Origin: Adineta steineri
Lineage: Eukaryota; Rotifera; Eurotatoria; Adinetida; Adinetidae
Assembly (NCBI GenBank): GCA_905250115.1
Contig: CAJNOI010000005.1
Coordinates: forward strand, 1,476,123-1,540,122
Direction: 5' to 3'
DNA length: 64,000 bases
The position numbers and the translations under genes are program-made. Positions 37,304-51,070 of the stretch are shown in pieces. Under the pieces are notes generated by a model. It was not told the origin of the DNA and searched no databases. It saw nothing but the letters and a program-made list of their open reading frames with translations. Positions within the stretch are counted from its first letter, which is position 1, and the number at the start of each line of letters is the position of its first letter.

Positions 37304-39930
37304 ATCTAAAATATTCGATCGAACAAATAATTTTTTGACTAATTAATACAATATTTTTTGTGAATATGAATGTACGTGTCGGTACTTAGAAAATGAAAGT
37401 GGATTCTCTTAACTACCCGTTTACAGCCTGGCACCTTCACTTGAAATTCTAATCGATCTCAATACAGTTTATGGTCGTTTTTGTACATAGATAATATTCT
37501 TTTAAAAACTATGTAAACAAAATGCACGGATTCAATATAAAAACGATTAGATACTGTCTACTAAGTTTACTAGTCAAGATAGAGTTAAACTGGACTGATA
37601 TGCCGAGTACCTGTCTCTGTATATCGATTTGGTACAGACTTTTCTCACTGATTTTATATAGAAGGCGAAGTGTTTTATCAATACACTATCACAAATAAAT
37701 ATTCATCTGTGTCAATAAAGATATGCATGCTATATATGAAATACGAATGCAAATATTTATGTTTGAATATTGTGAGCTGTGAGATAATCTACCTATACTT
37801 ATATTCTCAGTGGATATGATCTGAAAAAACTGCCCGAGACATTTTCAAATGACTTACAGTAAAAAATAGAATAGAAAAATTACTGATTAAAATTTATCAA
37901 TAATTTTGAGTCAATCTACAGGATAACGAGAAAAGAAAAAAAAATAATAAGCATATGGATGCAGTATTGATGATAGGAACGGCTATCGATATAAGCTATC
38001 AATTTAAGTTTATTTTGATCATTCACTACTGTCATTTAAGGATTAACCAATTATTTATTATTTTCTTTTTTTTCTATTCTGTGAGTTTTGTTGAAATTAT
38101 TGATTAACTTTCAACGAGCGATTTCTCGTTCCTATACTGTGATTAAAGTAAAGGTATTTCTCATCATTGTAGAACGTCTTCGATAAACACTTTCGCAAGC
38201 AAATTTCCCTTAAGTAATGAGGTACTTAACATAGCAACGTAATGGGAACTATTGCTTACCAATCCAACAGAAATCCAAATCGATAAGAAAAAGCGTTTTC
38301 CTTCTCTTCTTCCTTCCAATCAACACGAGAATACCAAATAAAAAAAACGGAGTCGAACATATGTTCACAGTAGTCATGTTTGCATGATAAATAAAAATAA
38401 GAAAAGCATTCACGCATGACAGTGATGAATACGACAAGTAAGACGAATCTGTCTGCACTGTCTTTTACCGCTTCCTCTTAACGAAAAAAAGCGCAAAAAG
38501 TGAAAAAAGATGAGTAACACATTAATGAATATACAAGAAGAAAAAGAATACCTTTTTACTTTTATCTACTTCCGAAATAAAAAATACATTTGTCTTTCTC
38601 ACGACAATATTTATCATTAAATTTGAACTACAAATAGATTTTTTATAATATACAATAATTATTCTATACAAATTATTTGTTGAACTAGTTATTTAATTTT
38701 ATTGATAGTTTTATTAGAATATACATGTATTGAATGCTGTATCAATAAAAGCTGATTCGGAGTATTTGCTTGTGATTCAAGTTTCTTTAATTTCTGTTTT
38801 CCTTTAGTTTGTTGTAATATATTTAATTATATTATTATTAATTGGATTTTTTTGTTTAAAATTTCTGTGTTAATACATTCGGTCTGTTACTTATTTATCA
38901 GTTTATCAAACGTATATTTTGTCATAATCATTACATTCAATTTTATAAACAACATCAACGTTTTTTTGATTATTCTCTTTATTTGTTTCTTTTTAAATAT
39001 GACTCTGATGTTGAATTTATATTTATGCAATATTTTGTTTAATTTCTGACTAAATATAAATAATTTATTGCCATAATAACTTAGTATTATATTGACTTTA
39101 TCATCATTATCTTTTAATATACTTTGCTATTATTATTCTGTTTATTCATGTTATAATATATAGTATTGTTGTTATTATTTGAATTTATGTTGTTCCTTAA
39201 ATGATGGTTCACTTTATTACTATCGTTTGAATTTTAGTTACTATCAAGACAGTTATTCAATTTATAGATGTTATTAATATTATTTATGTTGTTACTATTA
39301 CCATGATACAATTTTGAGTGTATGTATGGAAGACGCCATCGACACCAACATCCATACGCACACACAAGAGATCGAGTTTTAATTAGTACTACCCAACATT
39401 GTATCAATAGCATCAGCATATTGAAACGTCAGTTGTTAATAATCCTTCATTTGTCATTGATGTTTTTCGAATGTAAAATTCGACATACAAATTCTTGGAT
39501 TCTGTGCGAATTGTTTCGTGAGAGATCAATTAGTAAAGTTTGGATGAACAATTATGATGATTACGAGAATTGTAATGGGTGTGGGTGTTGAATGAATAAA
39601 ATACTAACATTCATATCCACATGAACACCTACGTTTTAATAGAAAGTATCTCAGTAAATCATAATTATAGCAAGTTCATATATATATTTAGATTTACAGA
39701 ATTAAAAGTAAATTTAATAATTACATTATAACTTGAAATATTGATAAATAAGCAATAGAATAAAAGATCAAGTATACTAAAGAAGAAAACAACAAAATAA
39801 AAACATAGAAATATCCAAGAGAACTTCGCAAATTACAAGCTTATTCAATCTGCTAATTTTTCTCTACAATATTTATGAGATTACAAATGATAAAATTTAT
39901 TAGGCACAATAATTTGAGATGCGATAAAAA
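37304..39930. other. long AT-rich intergenic region
   Basis: No gene recognised. The T-rich block at 38640-39310 is especially AT-rich. A telomere-like tract GGGTGTGGGTGTTG lies at 39577-39590 with a partial inverse at about 39611-39629. Short frames such as 38249-38458 (-) and 39322-39591 (+) have no motif or splice support. Confidence 0.5.
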
Positions 39931-42635
39931 TTATGAGAAATTTGACATTTTTCTTTTAGGAATTCGACGTACGTTACATTCACAGATGTTTAAAAGAATA
40001 TCTATAGAACCAGACTCAGGATTTGCAACGATTATGTCCTGATAAGTATCATCATTAAAATCATAAACACCAATAATAGCTCCATAACGAACCAATTTGT
40101 CGAATAGTATGTTTTGCGTCTCAAAATAACCTTCCCCATATCCAAGTAGCACATCTATACCATATGGCTCACCCGTAGTAGCAATGTCTAAATGATTATC
40201 ACAGTTAAAATCACCTACAACTATAGGTGCTACGACGTTAGATTTCATGATAAACTTCTTCTTGACGGTGAAAAATCCATTTATATATTTAGACAATACA
40301 ATGACTATGTTTGAGTTATGATCAGAGATAGCGGTGTCTAGTCGAGCATCACTATCAAAATCACCGCTTACAATATGACTCGGATTAGAACCAATAAAAG
40401 TAAAAGATCGCTTCTGTGCTTCAAAAGTTCCATTACCGAATCCAAGAAATATACCAACATTCAGAGCTCTATTATTGGTAACAGCAATATCTATGTGTCC
40501 ATCACTATTAAAGTCACTGACAGTCAGGGATTTAGGCTCACTTCTATATCCAGTAGAAAACATCAGCTGCGATGAAAAAGTTTCGTTAACATTTCCAAGA
40601 AACACACAAACATTAGAATTCTCAGTATTAATGACAGCAATATCTGAATAATTGTCATGATTGAAGTCGACTGCAACGATGTAATCGGGCATACATTTCG
40701 TTGTCCCTAATGTTATATTCCGGACTCTAAAGGTTGCATTGCCGTTTCCAAATAGAATGTTTACATAGTTTACATCGTGAATGGTAAATAAGAGATCGAC
40801 TCGATTATCATTATTGAAATCACCAACTTCCATTTGTCTCTTCGATGGAAAACTTCCTTTGTTAAAAATATTTCCTACTGTAAAAGTTTCGTCACTATTT
40901 ATAAGCAGTATATTTAAACTTTTGTCATCGTAACAAAAAAACGCAATATCAGCTCGATTGTCATCGTTGAAATCAGCAACAGCAAACATTAGATCACCGG
41001 AAGCAGCAGCCGATATATTTATTGATATTGGTCGAAAATTTAACTTACAAAGTGGAGCTATCAAAAATAAAATAATGAATTAATTTTTCGTATTCTTAGC
41101 GTAAAAGTATCTGGAAACAGATTTATGCAAGTTAATGTCAGGACAGCTATTATATTTTTAATTTTAGCAGTCAACGAATAAAAGAAACAACCAATCAACT
41201 ACGTTTGATTTAAGTCATCTGAACATATTTAATCAAAAGACAGAGAAACAGACGATTCTAGCCACTGGAATGGGAACCAAAAGCTATTATTACACTACCA
41301 AATTATAGATAAGAACTACGTTTCTAGTTATTCAGGTTTAAAAAATAGTTTCGTTTGACTAATATAGAGATAAAATATATAGTATTGTCCACGCTACTCA
41401 GAAAGTTCGTGACGATTTTATTTTGTATAAACTCTGAAGAAAACCTTGCTTTGTACTTTCATCATCTAGCTTCGATCACTGTAATATAGAAAAGTAGACA
41501 GAATAAAAGATCAATTCGAGTGATTCTAGGTCAATCTATAGTTAAAAGATATCCATTGAGTTTTGGAACAATAACTTCTTTTCTTGTATAATCAAACTAT
41601 AAGAATTTAACTCAAGAACAACTATATAAGAACTGAAATCCGTCAATTTTTCACTTTAATTCACTGACCTGTTGTGTTTGACAATGTTGATGTTGTTGCA
41701 TTTATTGTTGAGTTCAAATTAGTAGTATCATTTGTCGTAGTGATCGACGAAACTATCAAAAATATAGTTGATAAATATTCTTTTAAAAACTTTATTAGCT
41801 TAAATATTAAGAAAATTCAAAGTAAAATTGCATATAAAAGAACATCAAGAATAATCAGTGACTATCACATTTATATTTCTTTCGTCTTCCTGAGGTTAAT
41901 TTATTTTAAATTTCGAAATGAATTTGAAGTGATTTCTCACGGCAAAAAATAACACTTGTTGAGAGAATCTTATTCTTACCTTGTCGGGCGACGTAAAATG
42001 AAAAAATAGTTAGAACTACTATGACCGAAATCAGTAGTAGACATCCGAGGAGGATCTTCCAAGAGCAACGAATTGATGTAGTGACATTTGTTCTAATAAA
42101 GAGATATTTTAGATTACAATTTGAATGAAAAGAAAAGAAAAGAAACATACTGAGATATTATATGCGTTGGTGTTGATTCTGAATTACAAGCAGGATTATG
42201 TATGGTTGTGCTAAGAGTAACATTCGGTGTAATTTCAAGAGAATTGATAGGATGAATACTATTTGTTCGTTTTTTTCGATAATCATTTACTTTAGATGCA
42301 ATTCGAACTATTTTAGGACAAAGCCATGTAAGAACAATTGATAAACCACCTTGAAGACCAAGTAAGATAGTTATTGTATAGATAAAGCTGCTTTTTTTTT
42401 GAATATAAGTATATGAACAATACAATGGAGAACATTCATGAAAATAAGATGAATAGTTCATCTCTGTTGACCATTTCTCAATGAATAGATTATCAATAAG
42501 TTCACCTATCGTAGCGTTTATTGAGAAACGACTCGTCATGTTCAAGATAGGATTATGAGATCTCGTATAATTAGTATACTGATGAATGAGATCAATACAT
42601 GAACGATCATAAAAACATTCAAGAGTCGAAGCACG
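39931..42635 (-). CDS. membrane-anchored FG-GAP/VCBS-repeat protein (5' end lost in gap)
   Basis: Exons seen: 42635-42151 (open into the gap), 42092-41980, 41752-41669, 41057-39931, about 600 aa in phase. The first exon has paired cysteines (SPLYCSYTY) and a hydrophobic segment (ITILLGLQGGLSIVLTWLCP). The second encodes a strong membrane helix (WKILLGCLLLISVIVVLTIF). The third is a Ser/Thr-rich stalk (SSITTTNDTTNLNSTINATT) rich in N-glycosylation sites. The last exon has seven FG-GAP repeats, each with a Ca2+-loop of D-F-N-x-D-x-x-x-D type (ADFNDDNRADI, GDFNNDNRVDL, VDFNHDNYSDI, SDFNSDGHIDI, GDFDSDARLDT, GDFNCDNHLDI, YDFNDDTYQDI), forming an integrin-alpha-like propeller presumably outside the cell. 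The ligand is unknown. The start codon is not visible. Confidence 0.8.
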
Positions 42636-42735
42636 NNNNNNNNNNNNNNNNNNNNNNNNNNNNNNNNNNNNNNNNNNNNNNNNNNNNNNNNNNNNNNNNN
42701 NNNNNNNNNNNNNNNNNNNNNNNNNNNNNNNNNNN
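42636..42735. other. assembly gap (100 N)
   Basis: One hundred unknown bases. The FG-GAP gene reads open right up to its left edge on the minus strand, so the gap hides that gene's 5' part. Its size is probably nominal. Confidence 0.99.
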
Positions 42736-43152
42736 TTTCTTTATTTATTCAAATAAATAATTGCATTTGATATTCATATTTTGCGTTGAAATTAGGATAC
42801 ACTAAAGTTCAGATCAAAGAGATTATGTAAAAATATGTGAAGTACGTATATTATTTCTTTTTATGACAAGATAATAATAAAAGATTTAACAATGAATGTT
42901 GTGAACTTATAATGTAAAATAAAATATTCTCTTAATACTTCCACAATTTCTCTTCTACTATTTACTTCATTAAAATACTTCGTCGATTCAAATGTTGATG
43001 ATTGAAATTCTCTATAAAGTTAGATATGATCGTACTCAAAGCTAATATCATATATATATTAGAAATAAAAATATAATTTAGTAAAAAAACACTTGTATGA
43101 TTATAAATGTAAAAATATTTATTTGTTTGTTAATGAAGTAGTTGATTATTAC
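42736..43152. other. short AT-rich stretch after the gap
   Basis: No gene recognised. It probably includes the 3' UTR of the ABC transporter ending at 43153 (-) and possibly upstream sequence of the FG-GAP gene. Confidence 0.4.
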
Positions 43153-46100
43153 TTATTGTACGTTGTTTTGAGCATTTAACATTTTATAATAAATTCCACC
43201 TTTTTGTAGTAGTTCAGTATGAGTACCACTTTCAACTATACGACCCATTTCAAGTACATGTATTAAATCACATGAACGTATTGTTGAAAGACGATGTGCA
43301 ATAATAATTGATGTTCGACTAGGATCTTCTGTTTGAGCTTGTTCAAGAGTTTCTTGTACTATCTTTAATTATTAAAAATATTAAATTATACCTATAAAAG
43401 AAAATAAACTTACTCGTTCATTATATGAATCCATAGCACTTGTAGCTTCATCTAATAATAATATTTTAGGTTGACGAATAAGAACTCGAGCAATAGCAAT
43501 ACGTTGTTTTTCACCACCTGATAAAAAACTACCTTTTACTCCAACTTTTGTATCATAACCCTAACATAATACAATATTATATATTACTAAATAAAATCAA
43601 TATAATTTAATATTAATCTAACTTGAGGTAATTGTTGAATAAATTCATGAATATTAGCTTTGGTTGCAGCAAGAACAATCTCATCCATTGGTATATTTTC
43701 TAATCCATATGTTATATTTTCAGCAATTGTTAAATTAAATAAAACTGGTTCTTGATTAACAATACCCAAACGAGAACGTAGCCATTGAAGATTTAATTTT
43801 TGAATATCAATACCATCAAGAGTCTTATTTATATTAATATATTTTTATATGAATACTTGAATTATAAATATCGAAGAGACATACTTACCAATTGTCCATG
43901 TGTAACATCATAAAATCGTTCTAATAATTGAACTATTGTTGATTTTCCACATCCAGATGCACCTAAATCGATTATTATATTATATGATTAATAAACAAGA
44001 AAACATAATTTATTTAAACGTTACCAACAAGAGCTATACGTTGACCTGATTTAATAGATAATTGAAGTTTATTAAGAACAAGAACTGTTGGACGAGTTGG
44101 ATAAATAAATTTAATTTGATTAAATTCTGTTTCTCCACTAAAGTTTGTCTAAACAATTCAAAATTAAAATATACAATTGAAAGTCAATAGTTTTTCTTCT
44201 TTTTCGTTTACTAGTTTTTGTCCTTTATTCGATCCATTATCAATAGTTGGTATTCGATCAAATAGATCAAAAAAAGCATGAGCAGCAGCAAATGATGCGC
44301 CGATACGCTGTGCTCTAAAACGAAAATAACAAAAACAAAACATAAACTGAATATCTTACATCATTCCAACAACTTTTAGTGATTCTAATGCGAATATTCC
44401 AAAAGCAGAAATCCTATAAAAATAAAAAAAATAATGCAACTTAATTTATAGATTATTAAAATTAATGTTTTATTTACATAACAACACTGCTCATGTCTAG
44501 TTCATTTTTTTCGACAAGAATCAAAGCACGCCAATACAAAAGTCCCAAAGTCAATGGACTCAATGTCCACAACACTCCAATCATTGTTGCAAACACTGCG
44601 TCAGATCTCCAAGATATTCTAAACAAAACATAATTCATTGAGGATTGAAATGAATATCTGTAGAAAAAGAGTTATATTCGATATTATTAGTTCATTATCG
44701 ATATCGAAGAGCATGTTAATTTTGACAAAATTAATCAAGTTTCTTAGAAGCACTCAGAGTTTTGTTTAATGCTTTATACATATTTATGTTTTAACTTAGA
44801 CCTGCAATAACTAGAAAATAAACTGACTACAATCAAAGCAACTATATCATAAAATTTCACTCAAGTTTCGACTTTACTATTGTTTTTTTCAGTTAGCTTT
44901 TACGATTTTTCATTGCAATGGAAAAAAAGCTCTTTTTCAAAATATAATTATAAATTCTCATAGAACTTATAAAGTTCTCAATCACTTTTTGTCTTTTGAT
45001 TTTTTCTTCAATTTTTGTTTCATGCACTATACAAACATAATACAAGACAAAAGTAGACAAGATGATAGATAATTTCTAGCTCCACTAAAACAAACCCTTA
45101 CTAATTTTTTTATAAAGAACTTTTTGCATAGCAATGAAGAAACTTGAAAATTAATCAAGAAAACGTTGACAAAATGCACTTTGTAGAGAACCTATCTATA
45201 AGGAATGCTTCATTATAGCTAGTTAATTTTCTAATTAATGATTGAAATTTACAACCTAAATACACAGAACGATGGAAAAACTCGAATCACTTTGAACAGC
45301 TTAGATTTATTTCTAATATGATGTTAATTTACTTAAATAATCATGTATAGCTTATTTTTTCAAATATATATGCATGCATAATATTCATAAGACTAACTTT
45401 AGTATTTGATCAATCATATTTGAATATTGTTCTAAAACTTCTTTTTCCATTGATAATTGTTTTACTGTGCGCATATTGGTAATCACTTCAACAGCAAGCT
45501 AAAGAAGACAAAACATACAATGAATATTTAATAATCATTTGATCAAATGATGTATAACAACGTAATTCTACTACACATTAAAAGATTAGGGATAACAAGA
45601 TACTTTTACCGTGCTAGCTTGAGAGTAAATGAGATCAGATTGTGTTTTGAACCATGAACCCAATCGTATATTAATAGTAGTGGAAATCAGCTGGACAACG
45701 AAAGGAATCGCTATGATTATTGTTAATTGCCAGTTGTAAATAAACCCAAGCACGCAGCCAAAAACAGACATAGATAAACCTTGACAAATAACACCTAATC
45801 TTGTACCAGTCATGTCTTCAATGGCAGCTGCATTAGAAGAGAGTTGATTACATATAGCACCAGAACTGTTTTCAGGTCGATCAAAATAAGCTACTTCTTG
45901 GCGAAGAAAACATGCGAAAGCTTTTGAACGAATGCGACTAACTAATTTCGCTCCTGCGACTCCAAAAGCCACAAACTGTAAACAAACATGAAAAAACTCA
46001 TTGATATAGTTGTGAAATAATATAGTTACTTGAAAAAAATGAAAAATCATAAAAACAACACCGGTAAGAATTAATAAACCACTTGTAATCAACACTCGAC

Positions 46101-49100
46101 GATGTATGTCAGTGTATTTACAATCATTAAATTCCTAAATAAAAGAAAAATTCGACAGAAAAAAACACATCTTTTATCTTTTGTTAGAATATTCATACGA
46201 AATGAAATTACTCACATTGATTATTTTTGCTAATATAATAGAGAAGACTGGTCCACGTAATCCACCAAGTATGCATACTAAACAACCAATCAAGATAAAT
46301 TTCCATTCAGGACTATTCATCTTCAAGAGTCTTAGAAAGACATATTTTCCTCTTGTTGATATGGAAGCTCTCTAACAATTTATATATTAATAATGATTTT
46401 TTAAAGTTATTAGATATTTATTTTTACTCGATTTATATCAATTGCTTCATTCTCACCCAATAGACGAACACTTCCCACTATTCCGAAAAACAAAATTAAG
46501 TTCATAAAATATAAGAATTATTAATATTAGAATGGTAACATACATAATTGTTCTTCATCTTCAGCTGCTGCTTTTTCCATTTGCATCAGACTCTCTTGTC
46601 TATGAAACGTATTTTCAGATTGTTGCATTTTAACCATTGTTTGATATTTTCCTCCTTCTTTTGCCAATAATGTTTCATGTGTACCTTCATCAATTACACT
46701 TCCTTTATCTAATACATAGATATAATCAGCATTTTGAATCGTAGTCAAACGATGAGCAATAACTATAGTTGTACGATCTATAACAATAATAATAATATAA
46801 CCAATAGGAGTTAAATAATTCTTACTTTTGCATGCTCGATCAAGTGCCTCTTGAACAATTTTTTCACTAACATTATCAAGTGCACTCGTTGCTTCATCTA
46901 ACAAAAGAATGTTGGGTTGTTTAACAAGGGCACGAGCTAATGCAATACGTTGTTTTTCCCCACCACTCAATTGTATACCACGTTCACCAACAAGTGTTTC
47001 GTATTTCTGCAAACAAAAATATTAACATGTACATATAGATAAAGACAAACCTTTGGTAATTTCATAATGAATTTATGTGCATTAGCTTGTTCTGCTGCTT
47101 GTTCAATCTCTGCACGTGTTGCATTCAATTTACCATAACGAATATTTTCATAAATATTTATTCCAAATAAAATCTATTTTAATATAGATATCATTTAATA
47201 GGGACTAAAAAAGAAAATAAAAGAAACCTACAGGCTCTTGACTGACAACTCCAATATTTTGTCGAAATTGTTTGATTTTATAATTTGTAATTGATTGACC
47301 ATCAATCATGATTCTGCCTGAAGAAGGTTCATAGTAACGAAGAAGAAGTGATACACATGTACTTTTTCCTATCACAATGAATTTCGGTATTAAAATGTTA
47401 TGTTTGTTTTAGAAAAAAATATTAACCACAACCACTTGAACCCACAAGAGCAGTTGTTTGTTTAGCACGAGCAATGAATTTAAGATTATTTAAAGCTGTT
47501 GTACTCTCTCTAGATGGATAAGAAAAACTAACATTGTCAAATTCAATATCACCATTGATATTAGAAATAGATTTTTCATCAGATATGTTCTCTTGCAATA
47601 TTTCTCTTTCGTTGATGTTTTCATTGTGTGCCTATATCATAAAATAAAATAGAAACTATTATTACTAAAATTTAATATCTCGTATCCAATATATATCACC
47701 TCATCAATAAGTCGAAATACGGATACTGCTGCACCTTGAGCTTCCGCAATTGATTGGAAGAAAGGACCAATTGCATTAAGAAGACCTAAAGCTTGTGCAA
47801 ACATATTTACAACCTAAACAAAAGTTCGTTTTTTAGTTACTCTCTTGCATATTGATGTTATAGCTGACTTACAACAAGAATATCACTAATGGTCAGTGTT
47901 CGATGATTTCCATAAGCCATAAGAATAGAACCAGAAGTGAAACCAATTGAATAGACTAAAAAATTTATAAAAAATAACAAACCAGAATAAGCACCAAACG
48001 CTGCATCTTTACGAACAGTACACCATTCATTTAATTTTAGTTCTTTATCATATCTAGATAAAGATAAATAATACAATAATCTATAATTCTTTATTTATTT
48101 ACTGTTTTTGTTGGTATTTACTTCCATTGAATGAAAGAACAGTTCTTAATGAACCAAATACTTCCTGAGCGATTTGTCCAGCTTTTGAATATGTATTTAA
48201 TTGTTCTTTTGTTTCTTTAGTAATAACCTGTAATTATTAATAAAAATTTTAATGAATTAAACAATACTTTATACCTTAGCAAATATCATTGAACTACCAA
48301 CAACAACTGGAATTATACAAGACATGATTAAAGATAATTGCCAATTGATAATAAAAGATATGATTATACTGAAACTCATGGTTAGAATAAGTTCAATTAC
48401 TACTATCAATTCCAGACCTATTCCGATTTTAATCTTTTCAATATTACTGTAAAGGAAATTGATCATATAAAATTGTTTTGTTATAAAATTATAATATTTA
48501 CTTACGTAAAAAGCTTTGAATTGTATTGAGTAGTTTGGTTTATATCCAAATATGTCATGTTCTAAAAAGAATGAAAGAGAAGGAACAAGATTATTTTATC
48601 TTAAATTATAATTTAACAACTAAATAAATTTTATGTTATTTTCTAATTAATTCATTAAAACTATTTCGAAATTGTATTAATAATAAAATTCTCTGTTTAT
48701 TTTTTACGGTAAATTTACCTTGAACATGATCTTTGAGATTCATTCATATTATCATCCTTGTTTCTTATCTATTTTCTATTGATGTACAAACGATGTTTTT
48801 AGAATGATTACTTTCCTGATTAGAGAAATATCTTGAAAAAAGAAAATAAGAAATCGAGACGAAAATTATCTACTTTATTTTGTTTTATGTTTGACTTGGA
48901 CCAACAGAAATAAAATCGAATAAACTGTATTTCAACTAATTTCATCGTTAGTAATCAATTATTTTAGTTACTCTTCAATGAATAACAGTCTTTGAAGAAA
49001 TAAGAACACTTGCTTGACTATATAATACAAAATATTTACAATGTAGATCTGCACTGAAGTAAAGTCATATCTAGTAGAAATTTGATACTATTCAATTTTG

Positions 49101-50123
49101 ACTTACAATCACGAATTATAAAGTATTTTTATGTGTAAAAGAATGTTTTTACGTACACGTTGAATAAGTGATCGAAAGAGTAAAACACTCATTCGAGATG
49201 TTTGCCGTTTCGCAGCTATTGTCCAACAAAAATATTCGAGAACAATACATAGAAATGTAAGAATACTGAAACCTACACTGGCACAGAAAAAAACAAATCG
49301 TTTCTTTTTTTAAAATTTCAGTCATTATATTCAAAAGACTTACTGCAGAACAAATAAACTAAATTCATAACATTTTCTCGAAATAAAGGTGTTAATGGAG
49401 GTAATGTGGATGACATAGTTTTATTATGATAATGGCATAGTCTACAACGGAGAAATTTCAAAAGATTCAAAATAAGAATATTTTTTCAGTAAATTACTTA
49501 TGTAATCGATCATAATTTAATGGATTAAGATCAATACCGAAAAGACATATACTATTATTGATAGTTGTAGATACTGAATTTTGATATTGATTATCACAAT
49601 CAACAGTAAATGATGTAGTGGCAAATAAACCCGTGATTCGACCAAAAAGAATTGCATTCGCGAGAGTACAAACTACATTCCCCAACATAAAACACAGAGC
49701 AGTTATTAGAAGAACAAGATCAACACGATCAGCAAATCGAAACTATGATAAAATAAAATCATTTAATTCATATATATGTATATATATATTATTATTTAAG
49801 AGAAAAATAGCATGATTTCAACTTAGTATTTTCATAAATTTCTCTTATGAAATCTAATGTTTGAGTATACTTACCAATTGTAAAAGACTGACTTGAATTT
49901 CTACAGTAGTCTGTTTGATCTCATCATCTATGTTTTTATTCTTAGCATCAGTCTTTTGCCGACTGAAATATTGATGCCAGTCAGAAACACTATGAATAAT
50001 GATGAGTTTAGTATATTGTTATTAATATTTTATATTTTTTAAATCTTACCTTTTGTTTTCATTGTCGCTATCATTATCAATAGGTAATTTGTTATTTGTC
50101 TTTAATAGTGGCTCTTCATTCAT
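43153..50123 (-). CDS. ABCB1/P-glycoprotein-like full ABC transporter
   Basis: Twenty-eight exons from the ATG at 50123 to the TAA at 43153, giving 1,335 aa in phase throughout. Exon starts (-): 50123, 49989, 49742, 49441, 49272, 48561, 48446, 48227, 48053, 47813, 47631, 47368, 47173, 47006, 46777, 46477, 46371, 46134, 45975, 45498, 44618, 44413, 44314, 44148, 43962, 43823, 43560, 43362. The layout is TMD1-NBD1-TMD2-NBD2. NBD1 has [35 protein letters not shown] and [11 protein letters not shown]2 has [35 protein letters not shown] and IAHRLSTI. Both ATP sites therefore look intact. Known relatives are plasma-membrane exporters of hydrophobic compounds. The N-terminus is acidic and polar with no signal peptide. 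TMD1 has a loop with several Cys/Asn residues ([17 protein letters not shown]) that is probably extracellular. Introns are mostly 45-80 nt, with longer ones near 44.6-45.4 and 48.6-49.2 kb. Confidence 0.93.
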
Positions 50124-50298
50124 GTTCGTCTTTTTCTTTTCAAATATACACTATTATGAAACTCGACGTCTATATACGCTTATATGTATAACTATGATGA
50201 ATGATTTGATCATCTTCGCTTCAGTGACTTTTCGTCCTTCAACTATTGTATCTGTTTTCTTTCATATTGTCAAAAAAAAGGTAGACAGTCTTTTGTTA

Positions 50299-51070
50299 AG
50301 GGCCCTCCCCAGAGTTATAAAAAATATTTTCTCATCAAAAATATCGATTTTGTGATTCATCCATATTTAGATAGTCCATCATCTACGCTTTCAAATGGAC
50401 CATATCTTATTGGTTTTACGATGATTTTTAAGCGTTCTACAATGAGTTTTTTAGAAAATCTTTCTACAATTTCTTTTTCGAAAACTTCAATTATTGATCG
50501 TATTTGAATTTTTCCCTTTACCGCTTATTAAACAAAAAAATATGTAATTTTCGAAGTAAAAACTTGTTTTGCGTTTATCTCGAAACAATTTTTTTATGTT
50601 TTATTTGTCTGTATTTCCAAGATTTCTCCACCATTTTGAATGATAGAAAGCTCGGGAAGGTTTTAAAATGAAGCTAAAGCTCAGTGCTAAAGCATAGCAA
50701 AGTCATTATTTTTATTTTTATTTTAGTTCTTTATGAAAAAATCAAGTTTTCTAAAGAGTCAACCTCAAGTTTTTCCAAAAAAGCTTTTTCAAGGAAGAAT
50801 TTTGTATTTTTCAAAAAATCCGCTTTGCTATGCTCTAGCACTGAGCTTTAGCTTCATTTTAAAACCTTCCCGAGCTTTCTATCATTCAAAAATGGTGCAG
50901 AAATCTTGGAACTACGAAGACCTAATTTTCACTCTTAATATCAGGATAACACAATATTATGAAGTAAATTTTTTACTGAAGATTATCCAAGACCAGATAC
51001 ATATTCAGTAAAAATTTTACTAAAGTTGAGTGCTCTGGAAAATAAATTTTTTTTGATCCGGGGGGGCCCT
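50299..51070. mobile_element. foldback MITE with a long internal palindrome
   Basis: The ends are inverted: AGGGCCCTCCCC at 50299-50310 and GGGGGGGCCCT ending at 51070, with TA directly outside both (50297-50298 and 51071-51072), consistent with a TA target duplication. Inside, two near-identical arms of about 88 nt (50615-50702 and 50822-50911) are inverted around a 119-nt loop. They differ at only a few positions; for example CTCGGGAAGGTTTTAAAATG occurs in one arm and its exact inverse in the other. There is no transposase frame. The predicted hairpin spans about 300 nt. Confidence 0.8.

Noticed and set aside
38249..38458. Hydrophobic frame (-) of 69 aa upstream of the permease
   Set aside because: No start context, splice partner or motif; AT-rich composition easily gives hydrophobic reads.
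50733..51011. Open frame (+) of 92 aa
   Set aside because: Runs through the loop and right arm of the palindromic MITE. Not a transposase and not family-like.
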